Below, piece by piece: positions 19,147-27,203 of a stretch of DNA of 64,000 bases. Source of the stretch: Alphaproteobacteria bacterium. Lineage in GTDB: Bacteria; Myxococcota_A; UBA796; CAJQPC01. The DNA lies in the NCBI GenBank assembly GCA_020632795.1, contig JACKEV010000016.1, positions 1 to 64,000 of the forward strand. The letters run 5' to 3'. Both the position numbers and the translations under genes were made by a program. Below the pieces are notes generated by a model. The model searched no databases and was not told the DNA's origin. It saw nothing but the letters and a program-made list of their open reading frames with translations. Position 1 is the first letter of the stretch, and each line of letters starts with the position of its first letter.

Positions 19147-20114
19147 GCGAGCGGCCCCTGACCCCCGAGGAGGAGCGCCGCCTGCGCAACCTCCAGGCCG
19201 TGGCCCGCAAGCTCCAGCAGGAGGGTGCCGAGGCGCCGCCCCAGGACACCGCTGGCGCAGACGCCACCGGCGCGCTCAAGCGCTGGGGGCCCATCGGGGC
19301 GGCCGTGGTCTTCCTCGTGGGCAAGGGCAAGTGGGCGCTGGGCATGCTCAAGTTCGCCAAGCTGGGCAGCCTGGCCTCGATGCTGCTGTCGGTGGCGCTC
19401 TACGCCCAGGTCTTCGGGTGGACCTTCGCGGTGGGCTTCGTGGGGCTCATCTTCGTCCACGAGATGGGGCACGCGGTGGCCATGAAGCAGCAGGGCATCC
19501 CGGCCTCGGCGCCCGTGTTCATCCCCTTCGTGGGCGCGGTCATCGCGATGCGCGGCCTGCCCCGGGACGCCTTCGTCGAGGCCGTCGTGGGCATCGGCGG
19601 GCCCCTGCTGGGCACGGCGGGGGCAGCGGCCTGCCTGGGGGTGGCGCTGGCCACCGGCTCGCCGTTCTGGTACGCCCTGGCGGCCACGGGCTTCCTCATC
19701 AACCTGTTCAACATGCTGCCGATCAGCCCACTGGACGGCGGTCGCGTCCTCGGCGTGGTCAGCCGCAGGGTCTGGATCGTCGGCTACGCCATCGGGATCC
19801 CGTTCTTCCTGGTGACCCGCTCGCCCATCGTCTTCCTGGTGCTGCTGATGGGGCTGTTCAACATCCCCAAGCTGCGGAAGGGCCACCCCGCGGGCTACGA
19901 CGCGGTGCCCACGGTGAAGCGGGTGGGCATGGCGCTGGCCTACGCCGCGCTGCTGGGGGTGATGGTGCTGGGGCAGTACGTGGCCGAGCTGGGGACCGGG
20001 TCGCTGGCCACCGAGCAGACCGCGGCGGTGTGGGGGGCTGCGGCGCTGCTCGCGCTGGGGCAGCTCCTACCAGAGCGGCTCCTTCCGGAGCGGCTCCTGT
20101 CAGCCCGGGCCTGA
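19143..20114 (+). CDS. site-2 protease family (M50) zinc metalloprotease
   Basis: 323 residues from GTG 19143 (four-base overlap with the upstream gene). HEMGH at residues 106-110 is the zinc-binding HExxH inside a membrane helix, and NMLPISPLDGGR provides the second motif (NxxPxxxLDG) with the third zinc ligand. About six to seven hydrophobic helices. No PDZ domain is visible, as in the compact 'SpoIVFB/peptidase M50' group. S2Ps cut transmembrane helices of anti-sigma factors or other regulators. Its substrate may be one of the neighbouring small membrane proteins (inference). Confidence 0.85.
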   Translation: MSERPLTPEEERRLRNLQAVARKLQQEGAEAPPQDTAGADATGALKRWGPIGAAVVFLVGKGKWALGMLKFAKLGSLASMLLSVALYAQVFGWTFAVGFVGLIFVHEMGHAVAMKQQGIPASAPVFIPFVGAVIAMRGLPRDAFVEAVVGIGGPLLGTAGAAACLGVALATGSPFWYALAATGFLINLFNMLPISPLDGGRVLGVVSRRVWIVGYAIGIPFFLVTRSPIVFLVLLMGLFNIPKLRKGHPAGYDAVPTVKRVGMALAYAALLGVMVLGQYVAELGTGSLATEQTAAVWGAAALLALGQLLPERLLPERLLSARA

Positions 20115-20117
20115 GCA

Positions 20118-21563
20118 GTGGATTGGGGACCGGAGACCCTGGGGCTCACGGGGCTGTTGCCCGACCGGGTGGTGCTCTGGCAGCGTCGGACCGGGCGGCA
20201 CGTCGCGCTGCCGCCCCAGGCCCTGGAGGACCCCTCGGCGGCCCTGCTCGCCCGGCTCCACGGCCTGCACCTGCTGGGCCCGCCGCCGGACCCCGCCCGG
20301 CTCATCCCCGCGCGCTCGGCGTGGACCCTGCTGTTGCCCGAGGCGCCCGCCCTGTGGCGCCCGCTGCCCCTCCAGCGCGGCCCCGGCGGGGTGCCCTTCG
20401 CCGCGATGCCCCTGGACGAGGCCGAGGTGGCCATCTGGCGGGCCTGCAACGGGTCGCGCACGGTGGCCCGCGTCGCCGAGCAGCTCGCCCTGCCAGTGGA
20501 GGCGCTGCTGTTCTTCTTCGCGAAGCTCACCGACCCGGCCTGCCAGGCCCTCCAGCTCCTGGACCGGCCGGCGCGGGCCCGGGAGCCGGGGCTGGAGCGC
20601 CTGCTGCTGCCGCCCCGCCCGCCGAACGTCCGTGACGCCGATCAGTACGGGGCCTCCGGGGAGACCACCCTCCAGGACTACCACCAGCACGGCATCGTCG
20701 ACGGGTCCACCCACTTCGACGACCGGGAGACCACCCTGGCCCACGCCTTCGCGATCCCGCACCCGGCCCTGCGCGGCGAGCCCTACGGCGCCCGGCTGGG
20801 GGCCCGGCTCGCCCAGGAGGGCCTGCTCCCCGGGGACGGCGGGGTCATCCTGGAGATCGGCCCGGGGACGGGGGAGCTGTGCGCGGCGCTGCGGCGGGCC
20901 TTGAGGCGGCCCCACGGCTACCTGCGTCTGGACCTCTCCCCGGCGCTCCTGGAGACCCAGGCCGCCCGCAACCCCGAGACCCGCAGCGTCGAGGGCAGCG
21001 CCACCGACATCCCCCTGCCCGACGCCAGCGTCGATCTGGTCATCGCCAACGAGATGATCGCCGACCTGGAGGCCGCCCCCGACCCCGGCCGCTGGGGTGA
21101 GGCCCTGATCCCCGAGCCCGGCCAGCGCCTGTTCAACACCGGCGCCTTCGCGATGGTCGAGGAGCTGCATCGCGTGCTGCGGCCTGGCGGCGCGGCCTTC
21201 ATCACCGAGTTCGGGGGGCTGGACGAGGTCCCCGTCGAGACCACCCAGCTCGACCACCCCGAGGTCAGCGTCCACTTCGGCCAGCTCGCCCGGGTCGCGG
21301 CGGCGGCGGGGTTCGAGGCCGAGCTGTCGCCCCTGGGGCCCTGGATGGGCTTCGACGCCCACACCCGCTGGCTGTCCCGGGCCTCGTATGAGGCTCTGCG
21401 GGCGCGCTTTCGGGCCGAGGGCCGAAGCCTCCAGGCCCGCGCGTGGACCCCGGAGACCCTGCGCACCCCCTGGCCGGTGGAGGGCCTGCGCTTCGTCCCC
21501 ATCACCGAGGACGGCCCGGGGCCGGTGGTCACCCGGTTCTGGGCCCTGGTGCTGCGGCGCTGA
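20118..21563 (+). CDS. class I SAM-dependent methyltransferase with N-terminal extension
   Basis: 481 residues from GTG 20118, three bases after the protease stop. The methyltransferase core begins near residue 225 with ILEIGPGTGELCAALRRAL (SAM-binding motif I), then VDLVIANEMIADLEA and a PGGAAFITEFGG strand. The first 160 residues form a separate region with an HTH/PqqD-like stretch (EVAIWRACNGSRTVARVAEQ). Substrate unknown. It may belong to the upstream protease operon by spacing. Confidence 0.75.
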   Translation: MDWGPETLGLTGLLPDRVVLWQRRTGRHVALPPQALEDPSAALLARLHGLHLLGPPPDPARLIPARSAWTLLLPEAPALWRPLPLQRGPGGVPFAAMPLDEAEVAIWRACNGSRTVARVAEQLALPVEALLFFFAKLTDPACQALQLLDRPARAREPGLERLLLPPRPPNVRDADQYGASGETTLQDYHQHGIVDGSTHFDDRETTLAHAFAIPHPALRGEPYGARLGARLAQEGLLPGDGGVILEIGPGTGELCAALRRALRRPHGYLRLDLSPALLETQAARNPETRSVEGSATDIPLPDASVDLVIANEMIADLEAAPDPGRWGEALIPEPGQRLFNTGAFAMVEELHRVLRPGGAAFITEFGGLDEVPVETTQLDHPEVSVHFGQLARVAAAAGFEAELSPLGPWMGFDAHTRWLSRASYEALRARFRAEGRSLQARAWTPETLRTPWPVEGLRFVPITEDGPGPVVTRFWALVLRR

Positions 21564-21581
21564 CCGGTTACAGCGCGGGCC

Positions 21582-23468
21582 ATGATCGCTCTCCTGCTGT
21601 TGTCCTGTATTCGAGGCCCCGACCCGGCCCCTCGCGGCGACTGTGATCCCCTCGACCCCGCGCTGTGCGCGCTGCCCTGGCCCTCGGCCTTCTACCTGCG
21701 CGCGGACGAGACCCTGCCCTCCGGCTGGCGGGTGGACCTGGGGCCGGAGAGCCTGCCGGTCACCGACGAGGGCCTGGCCCTGGACCCCTGGACCTGGAAC
21801 GAGCGGGACGGCTTCTCCATCCTCGGGCCCATCCTGGCGTACTTCGAGGACCTCGACCCGGCGGGCCTGCCCGGCCCCGACGCCCTCGACGCCTACGACA
21901 GCGCCGACGCCCCCGTCGCGCTCATCGACGTGTCCACCGGGGCCCGGGTGCCGGTGTGGGCCGAACTGGACGGCCGCGACCCCGCCCACCCCCTGCTCGT
22001 CCTCCAGCCGGCGGTGCCTCTGGCGGACGGGACCCGCCATGTCGTGGGGATCCGCAACCTGAGCCGCGACGATGGCGCGCCCATCGAGGCTTCAGCAGCC
22101 TTCGCCGCGCTGCGCGACGACGCCGCCACCGACGACTGGGACGTCGAGGTGCGCCGGGACCACTTCGACGCGGTGGTCTTCCCCGCCCTGGAGGCGCAGG
22201 GCTTCGCCCGCGAGGAGCTGCAGCTCGCCTGGGACTTCGTCACCGCCTCGGCCGAGCACCGCCTGGCCCGACCCCGCGCCATGATGGACGACGCCCTGGC
22301 CTCCACCCCGCCGGAGGGCCCGCCCTACGCGATCACCGCGGTGGAGGACCACGACTGCGCGGTCGAGGGCGTCACCATCGGCCGCACCGTCGAGGTCACC
22401 TTCACCGCCCCCCGCTACACCGTGGACGACGGGCCGGGCACGCTGCTCTCCCGCGGCGACGACGGCCTGCCCGTGGCGGTGGGCACCACCGAGGTCGGGC
22501 TGCTGGTGCGTGTGCCCTGCTCGGTGCTGGCCGACCCCGCCCCGGCCTTCGCGCTGCAGTACGGCCACGGCCTGCTGCAGAGCCGCGACGAGCTGCGCCA
22601 GGACTACCTCGGCGCGATGCTGGACCGGCACGGCTGGGTGGGCTTCGCGGTGGACTGGCCGGGGCTGTCGTCGGAGGACGTGCCCGCCATCGCCGCGCTG
22701 TTCACCGAGGATCCCTCCAACTTCGCCCAGCTCCCCGAGCGCACGATGCAGGCCTTCGTCCAGCAGGAGCTGGCGTTGACGCTGGTGCGCGGGGCCCTGG
22801 CCGAGGATGCGGCGCTCCAGGTCGACGGGGTGGGGCTCATCGACCCCGCGCGGTTCGGCTTCTGGGGCAACAGCGCCGGGGGCATCCTGGGCGGGGCCTA
22901 CGGCGCGCTCTCCCCCAGCCACCAGCGGGTCGCCCTGGGGGTGTCGGGCACGCCGTTCACCCTGGTGCTGCCGCGCTCGGTGAACTTCGACCCCTTCCTG
23001 CTGATGCTGCAGAACCGCTTCGGGGACGACCGGGACATCAAGCTGCTGGTCACCGCCTTCCAGACCCTGTGGGACCCGGCTGAGGCCGCCGGGTGGACCC
23101 GGGTGCTGGCCGAGCGCGAGGTGCTGCTCCAGGTGGGCATCGGCGACGCCCAGGTCACCACCCTGGGGGGGCAGGTGCTGGCGCGGGCGCTGGGCACGAC
23201 GCTGGTGGACCCGCCCGCCCGCGCGGTGTGGGGGCTGGAGGCCGCTGAGGCGCCGTTCGCGGAGAACGCCTACGTGGAGTGGCGCTACGTCGACGGGGCC
23301 GAGGAGCCCGCGGAGGCTGTGGCGCCCTCCCGCGAGGGCGACGCCCACCTCTGCCCCCGCCGCGAGGCCGCCGCCCAGGACCAGCTCCGGGACTTCCTGG
23401 AGGAGGGCGTCATCGAGCAGCACTGCGACGGGGTCTGCGAGGGCGTCGTCGAGGGGCTCTGCGATTAG
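21582..23468 (+). CDS. alpha/beta-hydrolase-like lipoprotein
   Basis: 628 residues. The N-terminus MIALLLLSC is a very short lipoprotein signal (Cys9). Residues about 300-480 look like an alpha/beta hydrolase: QYGHGLLQ, GFAVDWPG, and nucleophile elbow GFWGNSAGGI with Ser431. The N-terminal 280 residues are beta-rich, the pattern of large secreted lipase/esterase-like proteins in myxobacteria. The Cys-containing tail (HCDGVCEGVVEGLCD) may be disulfide-bonded. Substrate unknown. It is convergent with gatA; the stops overlap by four bases. Confidence 0.7.
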   Translation: MIALLLLSCIRGPDPAPRGDCDPLDPALCALPWPSAFYLRADETLPSGWRVDLGPESLPVTDEGLALDPWTWNERDGFSILGPILAYFEDLDPAGLPGPDALDAYDSADAPVALIDVSTGARVPVWAELDGRDPAHPLLVLQPAVPLADGTRHVVGIRNLSRDDGAPIEASAAFAALRDDAATDDWDVEVRRDHFDAVVFPALEAQGFAREELQLAWDFVTASAEHRLARPRAMMDDALASTPPEGPPYAITAVEDHDCAVEGVTIGRTVEVTFTAPRYTVDDGPGTLLSRGDDGLPVAVGTTEVGLLVRVPCSVLADPAPAFALQYGHGLLQSRDELRQDYLGAMLDRHGWVGFAVDWPGLSSEDVPAIAALFTEDPSNFAQLPERTMQAFVQQELALTLVRGALAEDAALQVDGVGLIDPARFGFWGNSAGGILGGAYGALSPSHQRVALGVSGTPFTLVLPRSVNFDPFLLMLQNRFGDDRDIKLLVTAFQTLWDPAEAAGWTRVLAEREVLLQVGIGDAQVTTLGGQVLARALGTTLVDPPARAVWGLEAAEAPFAENAYVEWRYVDGAEEPAEAVAPSREGDAHLCPRREAAAQDQLRDFLEEGVIEQHCDGVCEGVVEGLCD

Positions 23469-24874
23469 CGAACAGCGTTCGTTTTTCCTTGGAGGGCCTC
23501 CAGCGCCGTCGCCGCCGTGAACAGGCGCGCTTCGGCCCACCGGGGCGCGATGAGCTGGAGCCCCACCGGCAGGCCGTCGACGAGGCCGCAGGGGGTGGAC
23601 AGCGCCGGCAGCCCCGCGAGGTTGGCGGCGACGGTCAGGGTGTCGGCGCGGGCCATCGCCACGGGGTCGTCCAGCCGGGCGCCCAGCGGGAAGGCGGTCG
23701 TGGGGCTGGTGGGGCAGGCCAGCAGGTCCACCTCCTCGAAGAGCGCGTCCAGCGCGGCCCGGAGCCGGTCACGGGCGGCGCAGGCCCGCGCGTAGAGGGC
23801 CCGGCGGGGGCCGGCAGCCAGCACGGCGGTCCCCATCAGCAGGCGGCGGCGGACCTCCTCCCCCAGCAGGGCGCGGGCGTCGACCCGAGGCTGCGCGCTG
23901 CCGGGCGGGGCCGGGGTGCCGAAGCGCAGGCCGTCGTAGCGGGCCAGGTTGGAGCTGGCCTCGGCGGTGGAAAGGACGAGGTAGGCCGGCCCGGCGTGGC
24001 CAAGCTCCGGCAGGGCGTGGGTCGAGAGCGGCACCCCCAGCCTTCCGAGGGCGGCCATCACCGCCCCGGCGACCCTGGGCTCCGTGGGGGGCTCGAAGGC
24101 CTCCTGCAGCCAGCCCACCCGCAGCCCGCCGAGGCCCTCGTCGGGATCCCACGGGTCGAGGGGCCGGTCGGCGGCGCTCGTGTCCAGGGGGTCCGGCCCG
24201 GCCATCACCGCCAGGGCGGCGTGGGCGTCCGCCGCGCTGCGGGTGAGCGGGCCGACCTGATCCAGGGACGAGGCGAAGGCCACCAGCCCGCGCCGGCTGA
24301 CCCGCCCCCAGGTGGGCAGAACGCCCGTGACCCCGCAGAGGGCGGCGGGCTGGCGCACGCTGCCGCCGGTGTCCGAGCCCAGGGCGAGGGGCACCGCACC
24401 CGCCGCGACCAGGGCCGCGCTGCCCCCGGAGCTGCCTCCGGCCACCCGCTCCCGGTCCCAGGGGTTGCGGGTGGGACCATAGATGGAGCGCTCGGTGGAG
24501 CTGCCCATCGCGAAGGCGTCCAGGTTCGTGCGGGCGACGACCACCGCCCCGGCGGCCCGCAGCCGGGCGACGGCGGTGGCGGTGTCGGCGGCGACGTGGT
24601 CGCGCAAGGCCGCGCTGGCGCAGGTCAGAGGCCACCCGGCGTCGGCCAGGTTGTCCTTCACCGCCACGGGCACGCCCGCCAGGGGCAGGACCTGCCCGGC
24701 GGCCACCGCGCGGTCCACGGCGGCGGCGTCCGCCAGGGCGGCGTCATCCCGACGGGCGACCACCGCGTTGAGCCCGGCGGCGTCGTCCAGGCGGGAGAGG
24801 GCCTCCGCGATGACCTCGACCGCGCGGCGATCCCCGGCCTGCACCTGCACAGCGATCCCGATGGCGTCGGTCAC
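23465..24874 (-). CDS. gatA: Asp-tRNA(Asn)/Glu-tRNA(Gln) amidotransferase subunit A
   Basis: 469 residues. Amidase-signature fold with Lys73 (AVKDN), cis-Ser148 in GGSSGGSAA and nucleophile Ser172 in GSDTGGSVRQPA, plus FAMGSSTERSIYGPT, which separates GatA from other amidases. With GatB and GatC it converts misacylated Glu-tRNA(Gln)/Asp-tRNA(Asn) to Gln/Asn forms. GTG 24874 overlaps the TGA of the short gatC frame upstream. No gatB is in the window, so it lies elsewhere or the enzyme set is split. Confidence 0.88.
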   Translation of the reverse strand: MTDAIGIAVQVQAGDRRAVEVIAEALSRLDDAAGLNAVVARRDDAALADAAAVDRAVAAGQVLPLAGVPVAVKDNLADAGWPLTCASAALRDHVAADTATAVARLRAAGAVVVARTNLDAFAMGSSTERSIYGPTRNPWDRERVAGGSSGGSAALVAAGAVPLALGSDTGGSVRQPAALCGVTGVLPTWGRVSRRGLVAFASSLDQVGPLTRSAADAHAALAVMAGPDPLDTSAADRPLDPWDPDEGLGGLRVGWLQEAFEPPTEPRVAGAVMAALGRLGVPLSTHALPELGHAGPAYLVLSTAEASSNLARYDGLRFGTPAPPGSAQPRVDARALLGEEVRRRLLMGTAVLAAGPRRALYARACAARDRLRAALDALFEEVDLLACPTSPTTAFPLGARLDDPVAMARADTLTVAANLAGLPALSTPCGLVDGLPVGLQLIAPRWAEARLFTAATALEALQGKTNAVR

Positions 24875-25059
24875 GTCGGGTCGTCACGCGGCCGGAGCGG
24901 CGGGGCCGGCGCCGGCGGGCTGGCGGGCTCGGGCAGCGCCTCGGCCAGGGCGAGCATCGCCCCGACGGTCTCGGCGAGCCGGGGCAGCTCGTCCTCGTCC
25001 AGCGGCAGGCGGGCGAGCCGCGCCAGCCGCCTCAGCTCGTCCGGCGTCAGCGCGCCCAG
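24871..25059 (-). CDS. gatC: shortened GatC with non-canonical start
   Basis: A 62-codon frame beginning CTG right after the UAG of the upstream zinc-ribbon gene, in the same frame, and ending in a TGA that overlaps the gatA GTG. It reads LTPDELRRLARLARLPLDEDEL, LAETVGAMLALAEALPEP and finally PLRPRDDP, clearly the GatC N-terminal helices and the conserved LRxD strand. Usual GatC is about 95 residues; here the loop is compressed to a Pro/Ala stretch and the last third is missing. The frame contains no ATG, GTG or TTG before a late internal ATG, so translation must use CTG, or read through UAG, or a base has changed. Confidence 0.7.
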   Translation of the reverse strand: MGALTPDELRRLARLARLPLDEDELPRLAETVGAMLALAEALPEPASPPAPAPPLRPRDDPT

Positions 25060-25377
25060 CTACTTGCGGCGGGAGAAGCGGAACAGCTCGCCGATGGTGG
25101 AGATCACGCCGCCCTCGTCGGCGCCGGCCAGCTCCTCCAGCTCGCCCGGATCGAGCAGCACGGCGCCGCAGTCCTCGCAGATGTCGATCTCGACGCCCTT
25201 GAAGACCTTGGGGTGCATCTGGCCGCCGCACTTGCCGCAGCGGTTCCAGTGGAGCTCCTTGCGGTCCGACAGGGCCTGCTCGGCCGCCTCGGCGTCGAGC
25301 TTCTGCTTGAGGCGCTCCTTCTTCTCGCGCTCGACGCGGGTGAAGTAGTCCTCTTCAGGGTTGTTGTTCTTGGACAT
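25060..25377 (-). CDS. TFIIB-type zinc-ribbon protein
   Basis: 105 residues. A charged helical first half (EEDYFTRVEREKKERLKQKL) is followed by CGKCGG...CEDCGAVLLDPGELEEL, the zf-TFIIB module (about 48-80), and a basic tail FRFSRRK. ATG 25377 has GGAG 4 bases upstream. No enzymatic domain. Its stop is immediately followed in frame by gatC, so ribosomes finishing this gene are placed at the gatC start. Confidence 0.8.
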   Translation of the reverse strand: MSKNNNPEEDYFTRVEREKKERLKQKLDAEAAEQALSDRKELHWNRCGKCGGQMHPKVFKGVEIDICEDCGAVLLDPGELEELAGADEGGVISTIGELFRFSRRK

Positions 25378-25428
25378 GGGGTCTCCAGGAGGTCGGGGAG
25401 GGGAGCATAACCTGCGGCGGGGCGCGGT

Positions 25429-27192
25429 TCAGTCGCAGGTCCGGTTCATGGACTGGAGGAACATGGTCGCCTCGGACTCCAGCTTCTCGTCGCCGCGGTT
25501 GTTGCGCAGCGCGGTGCAGAACTCGCGGGCGGCCAGGTCGGGGTTGAGCCGCAGGTGCGCGATGTAGCCGATGCCGTAGTGGGCGCGGGCGTTGCCGGGG
25601 TCGGCGCTCAGGGCCTCGCGGAAGTGGTAGTTCGCGGTGTCGAGGTCGCCTGGGATGGTGTCCCAACCCAGCTCGATGTGCTCGTTGGCGGAGAGGAAGG
25701 GGAGCGGTCGGGGCTCCGGCGTCCGGTCGGGCTTGGGGGGAGGGTCCTGACGCACGACAGGTGACACCCGCGGCGCCGGGTCTGCGGGGGGCTCTGGCGC
25801 GGCCGGCGCCGGCTCGGCGGGCTCTGGCGCAGCGGGCTCTGGCGCGGCCGGCTCCGGCGCGGCCGGCTCTGGCGCGGCCGGCTCTGGCGCAGCGGGCTCG
25901 GCGGGTTCCTCCATCGGAGGATCCTCCGGGGCCACTTCAGGGACCTCGACGGACGGCACCACGGGGGGGACGTTGGTGATGACCGCCTCGGGGTCCTCCC
26001 GCGTCGCGAGGACCAGCAGGATGATGGCCGCCGCGACGATGGCCACGATGATGCCCACCCGCTGGATGCCGTTGTCCTCCTCCCAGGGCTCCGGCCGGAC
26101 CTCGGGGGCGGCGGGCTCGGGCTCCGGGGGCGGGGCCGGCGGCGGGTGCTCGACGAGGTCTTCGAAGAAGCCCGAGTCGTCCTCGTCCAGCAGCTCGTCC
26201 ACGGGGGTGGGGTCCGGGCTGAGGTCGTCCTCGGCGGGCACGGCCGCGGGCACGGTCTCCAGCGGGGGCTCGGACGGCTCCTCGAAGACCTCGCCGGTGT
26301 TCATCGGCATGTTGAGGATGAACCCGGGCATGCTGGGGATCGCGCTGCCCTTCCCGCCGGCCAGCTCGACCAGCTCGCTGTCCAGGTCGTCGACGGTGGT
26401 GCTGAAGCCGGGGTCGGTGAACTCCTCGGTGGCGATGGGCTCGCCGTCGAAGGGGCTCTCCCGCTCGGTCGGGGGCACGAAGATCGCCGCCGGGGCGTTG
26501 TCGAGGTCCAGGAACAGGGCCTCACCCTCGTCCTCGGGGGCCTCGATGGTGGGCTCGTCCGGGACCAGGGTGTTCGGGTTGTCGTGGCGGCGGGCCTGGG
26601 CGGTCTCGAAGCCCGGGTCGGTGGGGCGCCCCACGATGGCGTTGCCCAGGGGGATGTCGTCGGACAGCGGGGGGGCGTGGGAGGTGGGCGCGGCCCGGGG
26701 GCGCAGCTCCAGCTCGTCGAGCCGCTCGATGGTGGAGAAGAAGATGTCCAGGTCGTCCAGCTCGCCCGCCGGGGACCACCGCACGCCCTCGAAGGAGACC
26801 ATGTCCTCGCGGTGGACGCGGTGCTCCAGGATCCAGCGCTGCACGGTGGCGAGGTCCCGCACGCGGTAGGTCTCGCCCTCCTGCTTGAGCATCAGGGAGG
26901 GCTCGTCGCGCACGGACTCGGCGTCGTGGACGACCTCGTTGAAGGTGGCGGACAGCGGGGGGGCGCTGGGGGGGTCGAAGGGCAGCAGCGGGCCCTCGGG
27001 CAGCTCGGGCGCCTCGGTCGCGACCGGGGGCTCCGGGCGCCGATCGACGTCCTCGAGCTGGAGGTCCTGGATGCTGTTCATCGCCCCGCAGTGCACGCAG
27101 CGGAAGCGCAGCGTGCGGACCCGCCGGCTCGCCGTCGACGGCGGCGGCGTGATCCTGAAGCGGGTCTTGCAGTGGTCACAGACGACACGCAC
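25429..27192 (-). CDS. zinc-ribbon - GYF-like - TM - Pro/Ala repeat - TPR protein
   Basis: 587 residues from GTG 27192, 11 bases after the paralogous gene upstream. Order: zinc ribbon CDHC...CVHC (about 4-35, MJ0042 type), a GYF-like domain near 110-150 (YRVRDLATVQRWILEHRVHREDM reduced to its RxxDLxTVQRWI core), an acidic disordered region, one transmembrane helix (about 400-420, IIVAIVAAAIILLVLA), a PAAPE repeat tract, and a TPR-like end (ANYHFREALSADPGNARAHYGIGYIAHL). Zinc ribbon plus GYF in a membrane-tethered cytoplasmic arm recalls GltJ/AgmX of the myxobacterial gliding machinery. Homology is inference from architecture. Confidence 0.65.
   Translation of the reverse strand: MRVVCDHCKTRFRITPPPSTASRRVRTLRFRCVHCGAMNSIQDLQLEDVDRRPEPPVATEAPELPEGPLLPFDPPSAPPLSATFNEVVHDAESVRDEPSLMLKQEGETYRVRDLATVQRWILEHRVHREDMVSFEGVRWSPAGELDDLDIFFSTIERLDELELRPRAAPTSHAPPLSDDIPLGNAIVGRPTDPGFETAQARRHDNPNTLVPDEPTIEAPEDEGEALFLDLDNAPAAIFVPPTERESPFDGEPIATEEFTDPGFSTTVDDLDSELVELAGGKGSAIPSMPGFILNMPMNTGEVFEEPSEPPLETVPAAVPAEDDLSPDPTPVDELLDEDDSGFFEDLVEHPPPAPPPEPEPAAPEVRPEPWEEDNGIQRVGIIVAIVAAAIILLVLATREDPEAVITNVPPVVPSVEVPEVAPEDPPMEEPAEPAAPEPAAPEPAAPEPAAPEPAAPEPAEPAPAAPEPPADPAPRVSPVVRQDPPPKPDRTPEPRPLPFLSANEHIELGWDTIPGDLDTANYHFREALSADPGNARAHYGIGYIAHLRLNPDLAAREFCTALRNNRGDEKLESEATMFLQSMNRTCD
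25791..25905 (-). repeat. 15-bp tandem repeats coding Pro/Ala/Glu
   Basis: About six to seven near-identical 15-base units (GCTCTGGCGCGGCCG on the plus strand) encode PEPAA repeats in the exported part of the zinc-ribbon/TPR protein. Copy number is likely variable between strains. Confidence 0.85.
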
Positions 27193-27203
27193 GCCCGAAC
27201 CTC

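Noticed and set aside
25791..25905. 15-bp tandem array as a possible CRISPR or binding-site cluster
   Set aside because: No spacers; the period matches five codons (PEPAA) in an active frame.
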